The notes beneath the pieces are model-generated. The model was not told the DNA's origin. It searched no databases and worked only from the letters and a program-made list of their open reading frames with translations. A stretch of DNA of 64,000 nt from an uncultured Tateyamaria sp. (lineage in GTDB: Bacteria; Pseudomonadota; Alphaproteobacteria; Rhodobacterales; Rhodobacteraceae): the NCBI RefSeq assembly GCF_947487805.1, contig NZ_CANKXW010000002.1:1-64000 (forward strand), in the 5' to 3' direction. How positions within the stretch are numbered: position 1 is the first letter of the stretch; each line of letters starts with the position of its first letter. Position numbers and translations under genes: made by a program. Positions 27,035 through 36,138 of this stretch are shown here, in pieces.

Positions 27035-27832
27035 ATGAATGACATGAGAATTGTGGAGAGAGACGTGAAAACCAACGAGGTCAAGATCGCGGCCAAGGAC
27101 GTGCAGGTGTACTACGGCACCAACCACGCCATCAAGGATGTCAGCGTCGATATCGAAGACAAGACAGTGACCGCCTTTATCGGCCCATCGGGCTGTGGAA
27201 AGTCGACTTTTCTGCGCTGTATCAACAGGATGAACGACACAATTGATGTATGCCGTGTCGAAGGCGACATCCGTATCGACGGCGATGACATCTATGACGC
27301 CAAGGTCGATCCCGTGCAGTTGCGCGCCAAGGTCGGCATGGTGTTTCAGAAACCGAACCCGTTCCCGAAATCGATCTATGACAATGTGGCCTACGGCCCC
27401 CGGATCCATGGCTTGGCCAAGAACAAGGCGGATCTGGATGATATCGTTGAACAATCCCTGCGTCGTGGCGCCATCTGGAACGAGGTTAAGGACCGGCTGC
27501 ATGCACCCGGCACAGGCCTGTCCGGCGGTCAGCAGCAGCGTCTGTGCATTGCGCGTGCCGTGGCCACGGAACCTGAGGTTCTGTTGATGGACGAACCCTG
27601 TTCGGCGCTTGACCCGATTGCCACCGCCCAGGTCGAAGAGCTGATCGACGAGTTGCGCAAGAATTATTCGGTGGTGATCGTCACGCACTCCATGCAGCAA
27701 GCCGCACGGGTCAGCCAAAAGACCGCGTTTTTCCATCTGGGCAATCTGGTCGAGTTTGGCGAAACCGGCCAGATCTTTACCAATCCCGTCGATCCACGCA
27801 CCGAAAGCTACATCACTGGCCGCATCGGCTGA
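27035..27832 (+). CDS. pstB: Phosphate ABC transporter ATP-binding protein PstB
   Basis: ATPase that powers Pst phosphate uptake, 265 residues. Walker A is [14 protein letters not shown], the signature [14 protein letters not shown] and Walker [14 protein letters not shown], with the switch His in [10 protein letters not shown]. The ATG at 27035 is used because the frame upstream overlaps pstA. PhoU follows after 11 bases. Confidence 0.97.
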   Translation: MNDMRIVERDVKTNEVKIAAKDVQVYYGTNHAIKDVSVDIEDKTVTAFIGPSGCGKSTFLRCINRMNDTIDVCRVEGDIRIDGDDIYDAKVDPVQLRAKVGMVFQKPNPFPKSIYDNVAYGPRIHGLAKNKADLDDIVEQSLRRGAIWNEVKDRLHAPGTGLSGGQQQRLCIARAVATEPEVLLMDEPCSALDPIATAQVEELIDELRKNYSVVIVTHSMQQAARVSQKTAFFHLGNLVEFGETGQIFTNPVDPRTESYITGRIG

Positions 27833-27843
27833 GGAGCAGAGAC

Positions 27844-28545
27844 ATGCAAGACCAACACATCGCATCGGCCTTTGACCGCGATCTGGAAGCAATCCAGGCG
27901 CAGATCATGAAAATGGGCGGGCTGGTCGAAAACGCCATCCTCGAAGCAGCCATCAGCCTCGAAACCCGCGACGAAGAGCGTGCCGAAGCCGTCCGCAAGG
28001 CGGACAAGGCCATAGACGCGCTCGAAGAGCTGATCAATGAAGAGGCCGCGCGCGTGATCGCACTGCGTGCCCCGACGGCGGTTGATTTGCGCCTTGTTCT
28101 GACCATCATCAAGGTGAGCGCCAACCTGGAACGTATTGGCGATTATGCAAAAAACATCGCCAAGCGGACAAGCGTCTTGTCGCAGTTGGCCCCGGTGAAT
28201 GACAGTGCGGGTGCGCTGCGCCGTATGGCCAAGGAAGTGGAGCGGATGCTCAAGGATGCGCTGGATGCATATATCGCACGGGATGCGGCCTTGGCGCAGG
28301 ACGTGATTGATCGCGACACGGATGTGGACCAGATGTACAACGCGCTGTTCCGCGAGTTCCTGACCTTCATGATGGAAGATCCGCGCAACATCACCGCGTG
28401 CATGCATCTGCATTTCATCGCCAAGAACATCGAACGTATGGGTGATCACGTCACATCCATCGCGGAGCAGGTCGTGTATCTGGTCACTGGCGCGACGCCG
28501 GACGAAATCCGGCAAAAAGCCGACGAGACGTCGTTGCAAGCCTGA
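27844..28545 (+). CDS. phoU: Phosphate signalling protein PhoU
   Basis: A 233-residue all-helical protein with two PhoU three-helix bundles. The metal-binding-type motifs are ETRDEERAEAVRKADKAID in the first repeat and RDAALAQDVIDRDTDVDQMY in the second; the C-terminus has HFIAKNIERMGDHVTSIAEQ. PhoU represses PhoR signalling when phosphate is plentiful by bridging Pst and PhoR. It lies between pstB and phoB with short spacers. Confidence 0.95.
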   Translation: MQDQHIASAFDRDLEAIQAQIMKMGGLVENAILEAAISLETRDEERAEAVRKADKAIDALEELINEEAARVIALRAPTAVDLRLVLTIIKVSANLERIGDYAKNIAKRTSVLSQLAPVNDSAGALRRMAKEVERMLKDALDAYIARDAALAQDVIDRDTDVDQMYNALFREFLTFMMEDPRNITACMHLHFIAKNIERMGDHVTSIAEQVVYLVTGATPDEIRQKADETSLQA

Positions 28546-28558
28546 GGAGATCACGGGA

Positions 28559-29248
28559 ATGTCTGCCGATCAGCCCAGAGTGCTTGTCGTCGAGGATGAA
28601 CCGGCACAGCGCGAGGTCCTGGCCTACAACCTTGAGGCCGAAGGGTTTTCCGTGAGCCGTGCGCAAGACGGTGAAGAGGCGTTGCTACTGGTGGATGAAG
28701 ACCTGCCGGACATCATTGTCCTGGACTGGATGATGCCGAACCTTAGCGGGATCGAGGTTTGTCGGCGGTTGAAAATCCGGCCAGAGACACGGTCCATCCC
28801 GGTGATCATGCTGTCGGCCCGGACCGAAGAGGTCGACAAGGTGCGCGGGCTGGAAACAGGCGCAGACGATTATGTGGTCAAACCGTATTCCGTCATCGAA
28901 CTGATGGCGCGCGTGCGCAGTCAATTGCGGCGCGTGCGTCCGTCGACGGTGGGGCAGACACTGGAATTTGACGACATCGTTCTGGATTCAGAAAGCCACC
29001 GCGTCACGCGCGGATCGGACGAAATCCGTCTTGGCCCGACGGAGTTCAGGCTGCTGAGCACATTCATGGAAAAACCCGGTCGCGTCTGGAGCCGCGAGCA
29101 GTTGCTGGACCGGGTTTGGGGACGTGACATCTACGTTGACACGCGGACGGTCGATGTCCACATCGGGCGACTGCGCAAGGCCTTGACGTCACACGGTGGC
29201 GGTGATCCTGTACGAACGGTGCGTGGCGCTGGTTATTCGCTTGGGTGA
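28559..29248 (+). CDS. phoB: Phosphate-regulon response regulator PhoB
   Basis: A 229-residue OmpR-family regulator. The receiver has VLVVEDEPAQREVL and the phospho-acceptor Asp in IIVLDWMMPNLSG. Conserved Ser is in VIMLSARTEEVDKV and Lys in DDYVVKPYS. The C-terminal winged helix has LGPTEFRLLSTFMEKPGRVW and SREQLLDRVWG, VDVHIGRLRKAL. The ATG at 28559 begins MSADQPRVLVVEDE; the frame is open earlier into phoU. It should bind the Pho box at 22963. Confidence 0.95.
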   Translation: MSADQPRVLVVEDEPAQREVLAYNLEAEGFSVSRAQDGEEALLLVDEDLPDIIVLDWMMPNLSGIEVCRRLKIRPETRSIPVIMLSARTEEVDKVRGLETGADDYVVKPYSVIELMARVRSQLRRVRPSTVGQTLEFDDIVLDSESHRVTRGSDEIRLGPTEFRLLSTFMEKPGRVWSREQLLDRVWGRDIYVDTRTVDVHIGRLRKALTSHGGGDPVRTVRGAGYSLG

Positions 29249-29352
29249 AGTTGACGCCGTAGAATGTTGTAATTGATGCTGTAATGTCAGTTTTGGCTGT
29301 CTGAAAATTTTACATAATGTGGATTATAGGGCAATTGAACGTGCGCTGAGGT

Positions 29353-29760
29353 TTATTGCGCCAACGCTGCCAGCGCCGCCTCGCATACGGCGATGTCCTG
29401 GTCTGACGAACCAGAGCCTACCCCGATCCCGCCGACACATTCACCGTCAATTACGATGGGCATCCCACCACCCAGATGCGTCACGTCACCGCCTGTCGCT
29501 GCCGCGATTGCAGGCGCCACATGTTCAGGAATTGCGTCGCTGGGCGCGCGGATGGACGCGGCCGTGCGCGCCTTGGCTTCGGCGCTTTTCAGGCTGAGAT
29601 ATTTCGCACCGGTCATTCGGATCGATCCCAATGTGACGCCACTGGCATCAACAATGACGATGCATTGCGGTTGATCCATGCTTTCGGCCCCGCGTACCGC
29701 CGCAGTCAGCATCGCGAGTGTTGCGGCATGAGTGAGCTGGATCGTGTTTTGAGTGAACAT
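29353..29760 (-). CDS. Heme-binding-like protein of the GlcG/HbpS family
   Basis: A 135-residue protein with the family pattern MDQPQCIVIVDASGVTLGSI, LSLKSAEAKARTAASI and the glycine-rich C-terminal motif GGMPIVIDGECVGGIGVGSG. Members include GlcG, encoded in glycolate operons, and HbpS of Streptomyces, which binds heme. The exact function is unclear. It diverges from gnd, and the GntR-like operator at 29784 sits between them and could control both. Confidence 0.75.
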   Translation of the reverse strand: MFTQNTIQLTHAATLAMLTAAVRGAESMDQPQCIVIVDASGVTLGSIRMTGAKYLSLKSAEAKARTAASIRAPSDAIPEHVAPAIAAATGGDVTHLGGGMPIVIDGECVGGIGVGSGSSDQDIAVCEAALAALAQ

Positions 29761-29783
29761 GGGTTCCCTCCCCTGATCTGATT

Positions 29784-29797
29784 TGTTATCGGTAACA
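29784..29797. promoter_or_regulatory. LacI/GntR-type operator upstream of gnd
   Basis: TGTTATCGGTAACA is an almost perfect palindrome. Read on the minus strand with one more base it is ATGTTACCGATAACA, essentially the operator recognised by E. coli GntR (a LacI-family gluconate repressor). It lies 30 bases before gnd and 24 bases before the divergent HbpS-like gene. Confidence 0.65.
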
Positions 29798-29826
29798 TAT
29801 CAGCTTCGAACACAGAGGAAAAGCAG

Positions 29827-31248
29827 ATGTCCAAAGCAGAGATTGGCGTGATCGGTCTGGGTACTATGGGTGCCATGTTGGCGCTGAACATTGCGGATAA
29901 CGGGTTCTCGGTGGCGGTTCACAATCGGACGGCCGCACGCATTCCCGAGTTCATGGACATGGCAGGCCCTCTGGGAGAGCGGATCACCGGGCACGCGACA
30001 CTGGAGGATTTTGTCGCAGGTCTGGCACAACCGCGTAACATCGTTTTGATGGTCCCTGCGGGTGATGCCGTGGATGCCCAGATTGCACAGCTGCGGCCGC
30101 TTCTGGACGAAGATGACATGATCATCGATGCGGGCAATGCGAACTTCCACGACACACAACGCCGCGCGAAGGATGCCGAGGACGCCGGGGTGCCCTACCT
30201 GGGCATCGGTGTTTCTGGCGGTGCCGAGGGTGCCCGGTTTGGCCCGTCGATCATGGGGGGTGGCACCCGCGAGGCATGGGATCGCGTCGCTCATATCCTC
30301 GAAAAGATTTCCGCCAAATACGAAGACCACCCCTGCGCCACGTATATGGGCGCAGGTGGCGCCGGGCATTTCGTCAAAACCGTACATAACGGGATCGAAT
30401 ATGCGGACATGCAGCTGATTGCCGAGGCTTACGGCGTGTTGCGCGATGGTCTGGGCAAGGATGCCGCGGCCTGTGCCAGCATTTTTGACAAATGGAACGA
30501 AGGGCCGCTGCAAAGTTACCTGATCGAGATTTCGGGCAAGGTTGCCGAGGCGACGGATCCCGAAACAGGCGCGCCCATGCTGGACATGATCCTTGATCGC
30601 GCAGGGCAAAAAGGCACTGGCCGCTGGACGGTGATAGAAAGCCAGATGCTGGGCACCCCCGTTCCGGTGATCGAGGCGGCGGTGGTTGCGCGCAACATGT
30701 CCGCAGCACGTGATTTGCGGCTGGCGGGTGCTGCGGCCTTTGGCACGCCCGACCGAACGATTGCCGAGGATGCGCTGACGCTTGGCGATCTGGAACAGGC
30801 GCTGATTGCGGGCAAGGTGCTGTGCTATGCACAGGGCTTTGACCTGTTGGGCAAGGCAAGCACAGACTATGGTTGGTCCCTGCCCATGGCCGAGATTGCG
30901 AAGGTCTGGCGCGAGGGGTGCATCATCCGCTCCGCGATGTTGAATGACATGGCGGCTGCACTGTCTGACGCGCCGGATCAGAACCTGGCTCTCGCCCCCT
31001 ATTTCCACAAGATCCTTGAGGACAATATCGCAGGGCTGCGCAAGGTGGCCGTCGTGGCCATGACAGCCGGGCAGCCGGTCCCTGCCCTCGCTGCCGCGCT
31101 GAACTATTTCGACACGCTGATCAGTGCGCGGACGACGGCCAACATGCTTCAGGCGCAGCGCGACTATTTCGGCGCGCACAGCTTTGAACGCACCGACGCG
31201 GAGGGTGCGCATCACGGGCCGTGGCTGGATCAGCACCTACAGGGGTGA
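29827..31248 (+). CDS. gnd: 6-phosphogluconate dehydrogenase (decarboxylating)
   Basis: Oxidises 6-phosphogluconate to ribulose 5-phosphate and CO2 with NAD(P)+. The 473-residue protein has the Rossmann start IGVIGLGTMGAMLALNIADN and NRT at the cofactor site. The substrate-binding motif YLGIGVSGGAEGARFGPSIM and GAGGAGHFVKTVHNGIEYAD with the catalytic Lys follow, as does the C-terminal ISARTTANMLQAQRDYFGAH. Under the GntR-like operator, it is probably the last step of gluconate/idonate catabolism in this region. It overlaps the convergent SMP-30 gene by 12 bases. Confidence 0.95.
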   Translation: MSKAEIGVIGLGTMGAMLALNIADNGFSVAVHNRTAARIPEFMDMAGPLGERITGHATLEDFVAGLAQPRNIVLMVPAGDAVDAQIAQLRPLLDEDDMIIDAGNANFHDTQRRAKDAEDAGVPYLGIGVSGGAEGARFGPSIMGGGTREAWDRVAHILEKISAKYEDHPCATYMGAGGAGHFVKTVHNGIEYADMQLIAEAYGVLRDGLGKDAAACASIFDKWNEGPLQSYLIEISGKVAEATDPETGAPMLDMILDRAGQKGTGRWTVIESQMLGTPVPVIEAAVVARNMSAARDLRLAGAAAFGTPDRTIAEDALTLGDLEQALIAGKVLCYAQGFDLLGKASTDYGWSLPMAEIAKVWREGCIIRSAMLNDMAAALSDAPDQNLALAPYFHKILEDNIAGLRKVAVVAMTAGQPVPALAAALNYFDTLISARTTANMLQAQRDYFGAHSFERTDAEGAHHGPWLDQHLQG

Positions 31249-32160
31249 GACGCCGTTGACGTTCAGGAACACTGAATAGAGCGAAGTTGTCCCGGCGATA
31301 AACAGCCGGTTCAGCTTTTCCCCGCCAAAACACACATTCCCGACCAGTTCGGGGATGTGCACCTTGCCGATCAGCGTGCCATCGGCGTTCAGACAATGCA
31401 CGCCATCCGCAGCGGAGCTCCAGATGCGGCCGTCCCGGTCCAGCCGGAACCCGTCGAAAAGCCCTTCGGTACATGTTGCAAACACGTCGCCACCACCGAG
31501 GGTTCCGTCGGCGTTCACGCTGTGGCGACGGATGTGTTTGGGGCCCTCCGCATCATGGGTGATGCCCGTGTCGGCGATATAAAGGAACTGCTCATCCGGT
31601 GAAAACGCAAGGCCGTTGGGTTTGTAATAGTCGTCGGCCACGATCGAAATTTCACCCGACGGATCCACGCGGTAGACATGGCAGGCCCCAATCTCGCTGT
31701 CAGCGCGGTTGCCTTCGTAGTCCATGAGGATCCCGTAACTGGGATCGGTGAACCAGATCGACCCATCCGACTTGACCACCACGTCATTGGGCGAATTCAG
31801 CCGCTTGCCCTCATACTGGTCCGCAATAACCGTGATGCTGCCATCAAGCTCCGTCCGCGTCACGCGGCGCGTCAGGTGTTCACAGGACACCAGCCTGCCC
31901 TGCCGGTCGACCGTGTGACCGTTGGTGTTGTTGGAGGGCTGGCGAAAGGTCGAGACGCTGCCATCGGTATCGTCAAACCGCAGGATGCGGTTGTTCGGGA
32001 TGTCCGACCAAAGCAGGTAGCGGCCGGCCGCAAACCACACTGGCCCTTCGGACCAGCGCGCGCCCGTCCACAACCGTTCGACGCGCGCATGGCCAACAAA
32101 GCACGCCTCAAATTCCGGCTCAATGACTTCGAACCCCGTCCCCTCGATGACGCCGTACAT
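31237..32160 (-). CDS. SMP-30/gluconolactonase family protein
   Basis: A 307-residue beta-propeller lactonase. Family motifs are RWSEGPVWFAAGRYLLWSDI, the metal ligand region GKRLNSPNDVVVKSDGSIWF and ITHDAEGP. KPNGLAFSPDEQFLYIADT and LFDGFRLDRDGRIW also match. Members open sugar lactones such as gluconolactone. It ends the CUT1 ABC operon, overlapping the b561 gene by 41 bases. It would convert an imported lactone to the sugar acid; the substrate is inferred from the neighbourhood. Confidence 0.85.
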   Translation of the reverse strand: MYGVIEGTGFEVIEPEFEACFVGHARVERLWTGARWSEGPVWFAAGRYLLWSDIPNNRILRFDDTDGSVSTFRQPSNNTNGHTVDRQGRLVSCEHLTRRVTRTELDGSITVIADQYEGKRLNSPNDVVVKSDGSIWFTDPSYGILMDYEGNRADSEIGACHVYRVDPSGEISIVADDYYKPNGLAFSPDEQFLYIADTGITHDAEGPKHIRRHSVNADGTLGGGDVFATCTEGLFDGFRLDRDGRIWSSAADGVHCLNADGTLIGKVHIPELVGNVCFGGEKLNRLFIAGTTSLYSVFLNVNGVSPL

Positions 32161-32863
32161 CGCCCTCTCCTTCTGTCTTGTCCCCGAGGCGTGTCATGCC
32201 CCAACCCGGTGCGGGCCCCTGATTGCCCGGATGCGCGCGATCCGTGCCCCAGATGGCCTGATAGGTATCGATGGCCATCCCGCGCCGCTGCAACTGGACG
32301 AACACGATGACCAGCAGGGTCCACCATACCGCCAAAGCCAGCCACATCCAGACCGGTCCGTTGGCTTTCCACAGCCCCAACGCAATTGTGCACATGGCGA
32401 GCACTATTGTTCCATAGCCGATCAGCTTGTGGGACGCCTCGAACATGCGGCGCCATGGGGTCATGTCATAGTGGTGACCGCGCAATTCAGTGTCCGTAGG
32501 CCCGCCCTTGGAGCCGCGAAAGAGCCCCAGCAGGATTTGCAGTGTGGCCCCCGTCAGCACTGCGTAGCCCAGCCAGTTGTGCAGGCTCATCGCCGCCAGG
32601 TCGCTTGGCAAGACGAGGGCAAGGCCGATGCAGGACAGACCCACAACAATCGACTGCCCGATCCAATGGCTGCGCCACCAGACCTGATTGTCCAGCGTCC
32701 GCGGCCAGTCCTGCCCGGGCATCACCTTGAAAAACCGTGCGATGATCACTGCCAGCGGCGCCAGAATGCCCCAGCCCAGCACCATGAGCCGCGCATGCCA
32801 TGAAATGGCCAGACCCACCTCGTGTGCACGGGTTGGGTCAATCGGGGCCAGCAACCAGTCCAT
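32120..32863 (-). CDS. Cytochrome b561-like membrane protein
   Basis: A 247-residue membrane protein with about five to six helices. Candidate heme ligands are His in AISWHARLMVLGWGIL, SHWIGQSIVVG, LHNWLGYAVL and ASHKLIGYGTIVL, spaced as in the cytochrome b561 domain. The last 40 residues are polar and cytoplasmic. The ATG at 32863 overlaps the permease stop as TGATG, so it is translated with the ABC operon. Why a b-type cytochrome sits with a sugar transporter is unknown; an electron-transfer step on a sugar in the periplasm is one idea. Confidence 0.7.
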   Translation of the reverse strand: MDWLLAPIDPTRAHEVGLAISWHARLMVLGWGILAPLAVIIARFFKVMPGQDWPRTLDNQVWWRSHWIGQSIVVGLSCIGLALVLPSDLAAMSLHNWLGYAVLTGATLQILLGLFRGSKGGPTDTELRGHHYDMTPWRRMFEASHKLIGYGTIVLAMCTIALGLWKANGPVWMWLALAVWWTLLVIVFVQLQRRGMAIDTYQAIWGTDRAHPGNQGPAPGWGMTRLGDKTEGEGDVRRHRGDGVRSH

Positions 32864-33798
32864 CAGCCTTTGACCGCTCCGGCGGTCATGCCCGTGATGA
32901 TCTGGCGCGATGCCAGCAGGGTGAAGATGATGGGCGGGATCGCCAGCAGCATGCCCGTGGCCATGATCACGCCCCATTCGACGTTGAATTCCGACATGTT
33001 GTTCACGATCAGGATCGGCACGGTTTTCGTGTCACGGTCGCTGAGCGCCGAGGCAAGAAGGTATTCGTTCCAGGCAATGCGGAAGGTAAAGATCGCCGCC
33101 GCGGCAAGGCCGGGTTTGATCAGGGGCAGCACCACCTTGAAGAACACCTGAAACGGGCCTGCGCCGTCGACACGGGCCGCTTCTTCGAGTGACCGGGGGA
33201 CCTGGACGATAAAGCTTTGCAGGATCCAGATCACGAAAGGCAGGTTCATGGCGACATAGATCAGGATGATGCCCGAATGGGTCCCGGCCAGGCACACGTC
33301 CCCCCTGCCCCCGAACGTATCACGGATCGCGCCGCCGATTAGGCCATCGCGGTCGAGGCAAAATTCATTGTTCCACAGGCCAAAGACCGGCACCAGCAGC
33401 ACTGCGGGTGGCACCATGCGCACCATCAGTGTCGTCAAGGATACAGTATCGCGCCCCATGAACCGGAACCGGACCAGCGCATAGGCCGACATGCAGCCGA
33501 TCACCAGCGTCAGCACGGTTGAGACCAGCGCGATGATCAGCGAGTTGATAAAGGCCCCGCCAAATTTCAGCGAGCAGAAGTCGATATGGTCCGGCTCGTA
33601 CCAGAGCACATCGCAAAGCGCCTTTTCATAGTTCTGGATGGTGGGCAGAAAGATGAGCCCGGAGGTGCCTGAAATAATGTCCACGTCCAGTTTGAACGAG
33701 TTCATGAACATCAGGATGACGGGGCCCACCGACATGAATACCAGCAAGGCAATAACAGCGTAAAAGGCGGGGTTCGTGCGCGTGTTTTGCGAGGACAT
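32863..33798 (-). CDS. Carbohydrate ABC transporter permease, MalG type (CUT1)
   Basis: A 311-residue inner-membrane permease with about six helices. The EAA loop is RSLEEAARVDGAGPFQVFFK. An insertion of about 25 residues containing two Cys (NNEFCLDRDG ... GDVCLAGTHSG) lies in a probable periplasmic loop where typical MalG proteins have a short turn. It overlaps the MalF-type gene start by one base. Substrate is unknown; the operon suggests a sugar, sugar acid or lactone. Confidence 0.9.
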   Translation of the reverse strand: MSSQNTRTNPAFYAVIALLVFMSVGPVILMFMNSFKLDVDIISGTSGLIFLPTIQNYEKALCDVLWYEPDHIDFCSLKFGGAFINSLIIALVSTVLTLVIGCMSAYALVRFRFMGRDTVSLTTLMVRMVPPAVLLVPVFGLWNNEFCLDRDGLIGGAIRDTFGGRGDVCLAGTHSGIILIYVAMNLPFVIWILQSFIVQVPRSLEEAARVDGAGPFQVFFKVVLPLIKPGLAAAAIFTFRIAWNEYLLASALSDRDTKTVPILIVNNMSEFNVEWGVIMATGMLLAIPPIIFTLLASRQIITGMTAGAVKG

Positions 33799-34709
33799 CA
33801 GCTTTCCTCCTGAATTTCAGCATTCAGACGGGCAGCGCGCGCCTCTTGCCAGCGGTTAAAGGCGAACATCGCCACGGTGAGCAGAAGCAGCAGGATCAGT
33901 AGGTAGTTGGACATGGCCGCAGCGACGCCCAGCTCGCGGAACTCCGTGGCGGTTCGGCTGATCCGCAGGGCAAGGATCTCGGTCGACAGGCCCGGCCCCC
34001 CTTCGGTCATAACGAGGATCACCTCGAGCACCTTGAACGCGTCGATCAAGCGCAACAATGCGGTCACGATCAGGACGGGCATCATCAGGGGCAGCTTGAT
34101 ATGGACGATCTGCTGCCATGGGGTTGCACCGTCAATCCGCGCGGCCTCAAGCGCGGAGCGCGGCAGCGATTGCAGTGCCGCCAGCGCGAGGATGAAGATG
34201 AACGGCGTCCACTGCCAGATGTCGGCGATGATCACACTCATCAGTGCGTAATCGCCCAACCAGTCCACGCGGGGCAATCCGACACTGTCGAGAAAGCGGT
34301 TAAACGTGCCCACGGTCGGGTGGTACATGTAACGCCACATGAGGCCCACAACGACGGGGGCGATCATCATGGGCAGGATGAACATGGTGCGCAGCACGGA
34401 AATGCCGCGAATGTCGCGATCCAAGAGCAGGGCCAGGCCGACGCCAATCACCATCTCGATGGACACCACAAAGAAGGCAAAGCGTAGCGTGACGCCAAGG
34501 CTTTCGTGAAAATTCGGGTCCGACCACAGGAAGATATAGTTCTTAAGGCCAACAAACTCGGCCTCGCCGATGGTCTGGCTGGGGTTCCAGTCGCGGAACG
34601 ATCCCCAGATCATGTAGCCCAACGGGTACATCAGGGCGATGGCCATGATGATCACGGCCGGTGCCATGAACATGTAAGGCGTCAGTCGGTTCGCCATCGC
34701 AGTCCGCAT
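33798..34709 (-). CDS. Carbohydrate ABC transporter permease, MalF type (CUT1)
   Basis: A 303-residue permease with N-terminal TM1 (LTPYMFMAPAVIIMAIALMY) and six predicted helices. The EAA loop is PRSALEAARIDGATPWQQIVHIKLP. The first ATG (34709) is used; a second at 34697 is equally possible. It follows the binding-protein gene with a 73-base gap containing an imperfect hairpin, and overlaps the MalG-type gene by one base. Confidence 0.9.
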   Translation of the reverse strand: MRTAMANRLTPYMFMAPAVIIMAIALMYPLGYMIWGSFRDWNPSQTIGEAEFVGLKNYIFLWSDPNFHESLGVTLRFAFFVVSIEMVIGVGLALLLDRDIRGISVLRTMFILPMMIAPVVVGLMWRYMYHPTVGTFNRFLDSVGLPRVDWLGDYALMSVIIADIWQWTPFIFILALAALQSLPRSALEAARIDGATPWQQIVHIKLPLMMPVLIVTALLRLIDAFKVLEVILVMTEGGPGLSTEILALRISRTATEFRELGVAAAMSNYLLILLLLLTVAMFAFNRWQEARAARLNAEIQEES

Positions 34710-34741
34710 GGGTCTTGCCTTTGGTCAGAGAGGAGAAAAGA

Positions 34742-34770
34742 GCCGAGGCGCGCGCGATGCGCACCCCGGC
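34742..34770 (-). terminator. Imperfect hairpin between the binding-protein and permease genes
   Basis: GCCGAGGCGCGC and GCGCACCCCGGC pair at 10 of 12 positions. It lies 12 bases after the binding-protein stop and may cause partial termination or protect the upstream mRNA. Confidence 0.35.
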
Positions 34771-34782
34771 AGGAGGAAGGCG

Positions 34783-36111
34783 TTACTGCCAGGTGTAATA
34801 GCCGGCATCTTCCATGACGGCGCGCGTGCGCTCGGCCACACCATCCAGGGCTTCCTGAATGTCGAGGTCTTCGGTCAGGACCTTGGACATGGTGGTGCCG
34901 ATATCCGCGTTGATCTTGCCCCAGACGGGGATGATCGGACGCCAGTCGGGGTCAGCATATTTCAGCGCTTCACCAAATGTGGCGGAGAACGGGAATTTCT
35001 CGTTCAGGCCCGCATCCTGGTAGGTCGAGAACCGCGAGGGGTTGCCGCCTTCCATGGCCACCATCAGGTCACCCTTTTTCGAGGTCAGCCATTGCATCAG
35101 CAGGAAGGCCGCTTCCTTGTTCTCGGCGTTCTTGGGGATGGCGATGCCGAACCCACCTGTCTGGCTGCCACGACGCACACCCATCGGGTGCATGGCGTAA
35201 CCGACCTTGCCGACGACCTTGGACCGCTCGGGGTTTTCAAAGCCGGGCATAAAGGCAATCGAGTCCATGAACATCGCCGCATCGCCGTTGGCAAATGCGT
35301 TTGCGGCCTCGGACGGGCCAAAGCTCATCGCGCCTTCGGGGCCACAATCGACGATTGTTTTAAGCGCGTTGGCCGCCTCGACGCCTGCGGCGTTGTTGAT
35401 GATCGGGTTCCACTGGTCGTCAAAGACACGACCGCCAAGGGGTGCGAGATGCAGCAGGAACGCGTGGCTTGCCTGGTGACCGGAGGCCGCACGCGATGCC
35501 ATGCCGCCCATGCCCGGCTCGACCTCGGGGATCTTGCAGGCCGCATCCAGAAGCTGATCATATGTTTCGGGCTCGGCGATGCCATGCTTGTCAAAGATGT
35601 CCTTGCGATAGGCCAGGACGGATGTCTCGGACCCGAACGGGATCCCAAAGAGCGAGCCGGTTGGGCCGGGCAGATAACCCTTGGTGCCGCCTGCAACGCC
35701 GATGTTCTGGACATAGCCGTCAATCAGGTCGTCGGCGTCATAGCTGGGGTCCGACAGTTTCGGATTCATGAAGTACTTGGCCAGGTTTTCCAGCTGGTCG
35801 GCGAACACATAGTCCGCCTTGGAAAACACCACGTAGGAGATCAGGTCATATTCACCTTCGTCCTGTGCCAGCTCGAGCGTCTGACGCTCGCGCATCTTGA
35901 GATAGGGCAGCTGGTCGACCTCGACCTCGATGCCTGTCTCCTTGGTGAACTCGGGCAGCACCTTCATCACCGCGTTGTAATGCGGGTGGGCCGGGAAATT
36001 CACGATCACGGTTGTGCCCGCGTAATCCTCGTACGGGTTGGCAAACGCGGCCCCCGCCATGAATGCCGCGGTGGTCAAACCGACGGCCGTTGATTTCAAT
36101 CCATTTAGCAT
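34783..36111 (-). CDS. Carbohydrate ABC transporter substrate-binding protein (CUT1)
   Basis: A 442-residue periplasmic binding protein with signal peptide MLNGLKSTAVGLTTAAFMAG and cleavage near AFA-NP. The family-1 solute-binding pattern is clear: VLPEFTKETGIEVEVDQLPY, LAYRKDIFDKHGIAEPETYD, NAFANGDAAMFMDS and the C-terminal EALDGVAERTRAVMEDAGYY. It is the second gene after the MalK-type ATPase. Its 5' leader is identical over 23 bases to that of the Liv-type binding protein at 62971; see findings. Confidence 0.92.
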   Translation of the reverse strand: MLNGLKSTAVGLTTAAFMAGAAFANPYEDYAGTTVIVNFPAHPHYNAVMKVLPEFTKETGIEVEVDQLPYLKMRERQTLELAQDEGEYDLISYVVFSKADYVFADQLENLAKYFMNPKLSDPSYDADDLIDGYVQNIGVAGGTKGYLPGPTGSLFGIPFGSETSVLAYRKDIFDKHGIAEPETYDQLLDAACKIPEVEPGMGGMASRAASGHQASHAFLLHLAPLGGRVFDDQWNPIINNAAGVEAANALKTIVDCGPEGAMSFGPSEAANAFANGDAAMFMDSIAFMPGFENPERSKVVGKVGYAMHPMGVRRGSQTGGFGIAIPKNAENKEAAFLLMQWLTSKKGDLMVAMEGGNPSRFSTYQDAGLNEKFPFSATFGEALKYADPDWRPIIPVWGKINADIGTTMSKVLTEDLDIQEALDGVAERTRAVMEDAGYYTWQ

Positions 36112-36138
36112 GTGTTCCTCCCTAGAACGTTTATTGTG

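Noticed and set aside
29279-29303. CTGTAAT and CTGTCTG after phoB as a second Pho box
   Set aside because: Repeat starts are 18 bp apart, not the 11 bp needed for PhoB, and the following gene points the other way.
34708-36093. Long plus-strand frame opposite the CUT1 binding protein
   Set aside because: Antisense shadow; the minus-strand protein has a signal peptide and binding-protein motifs.
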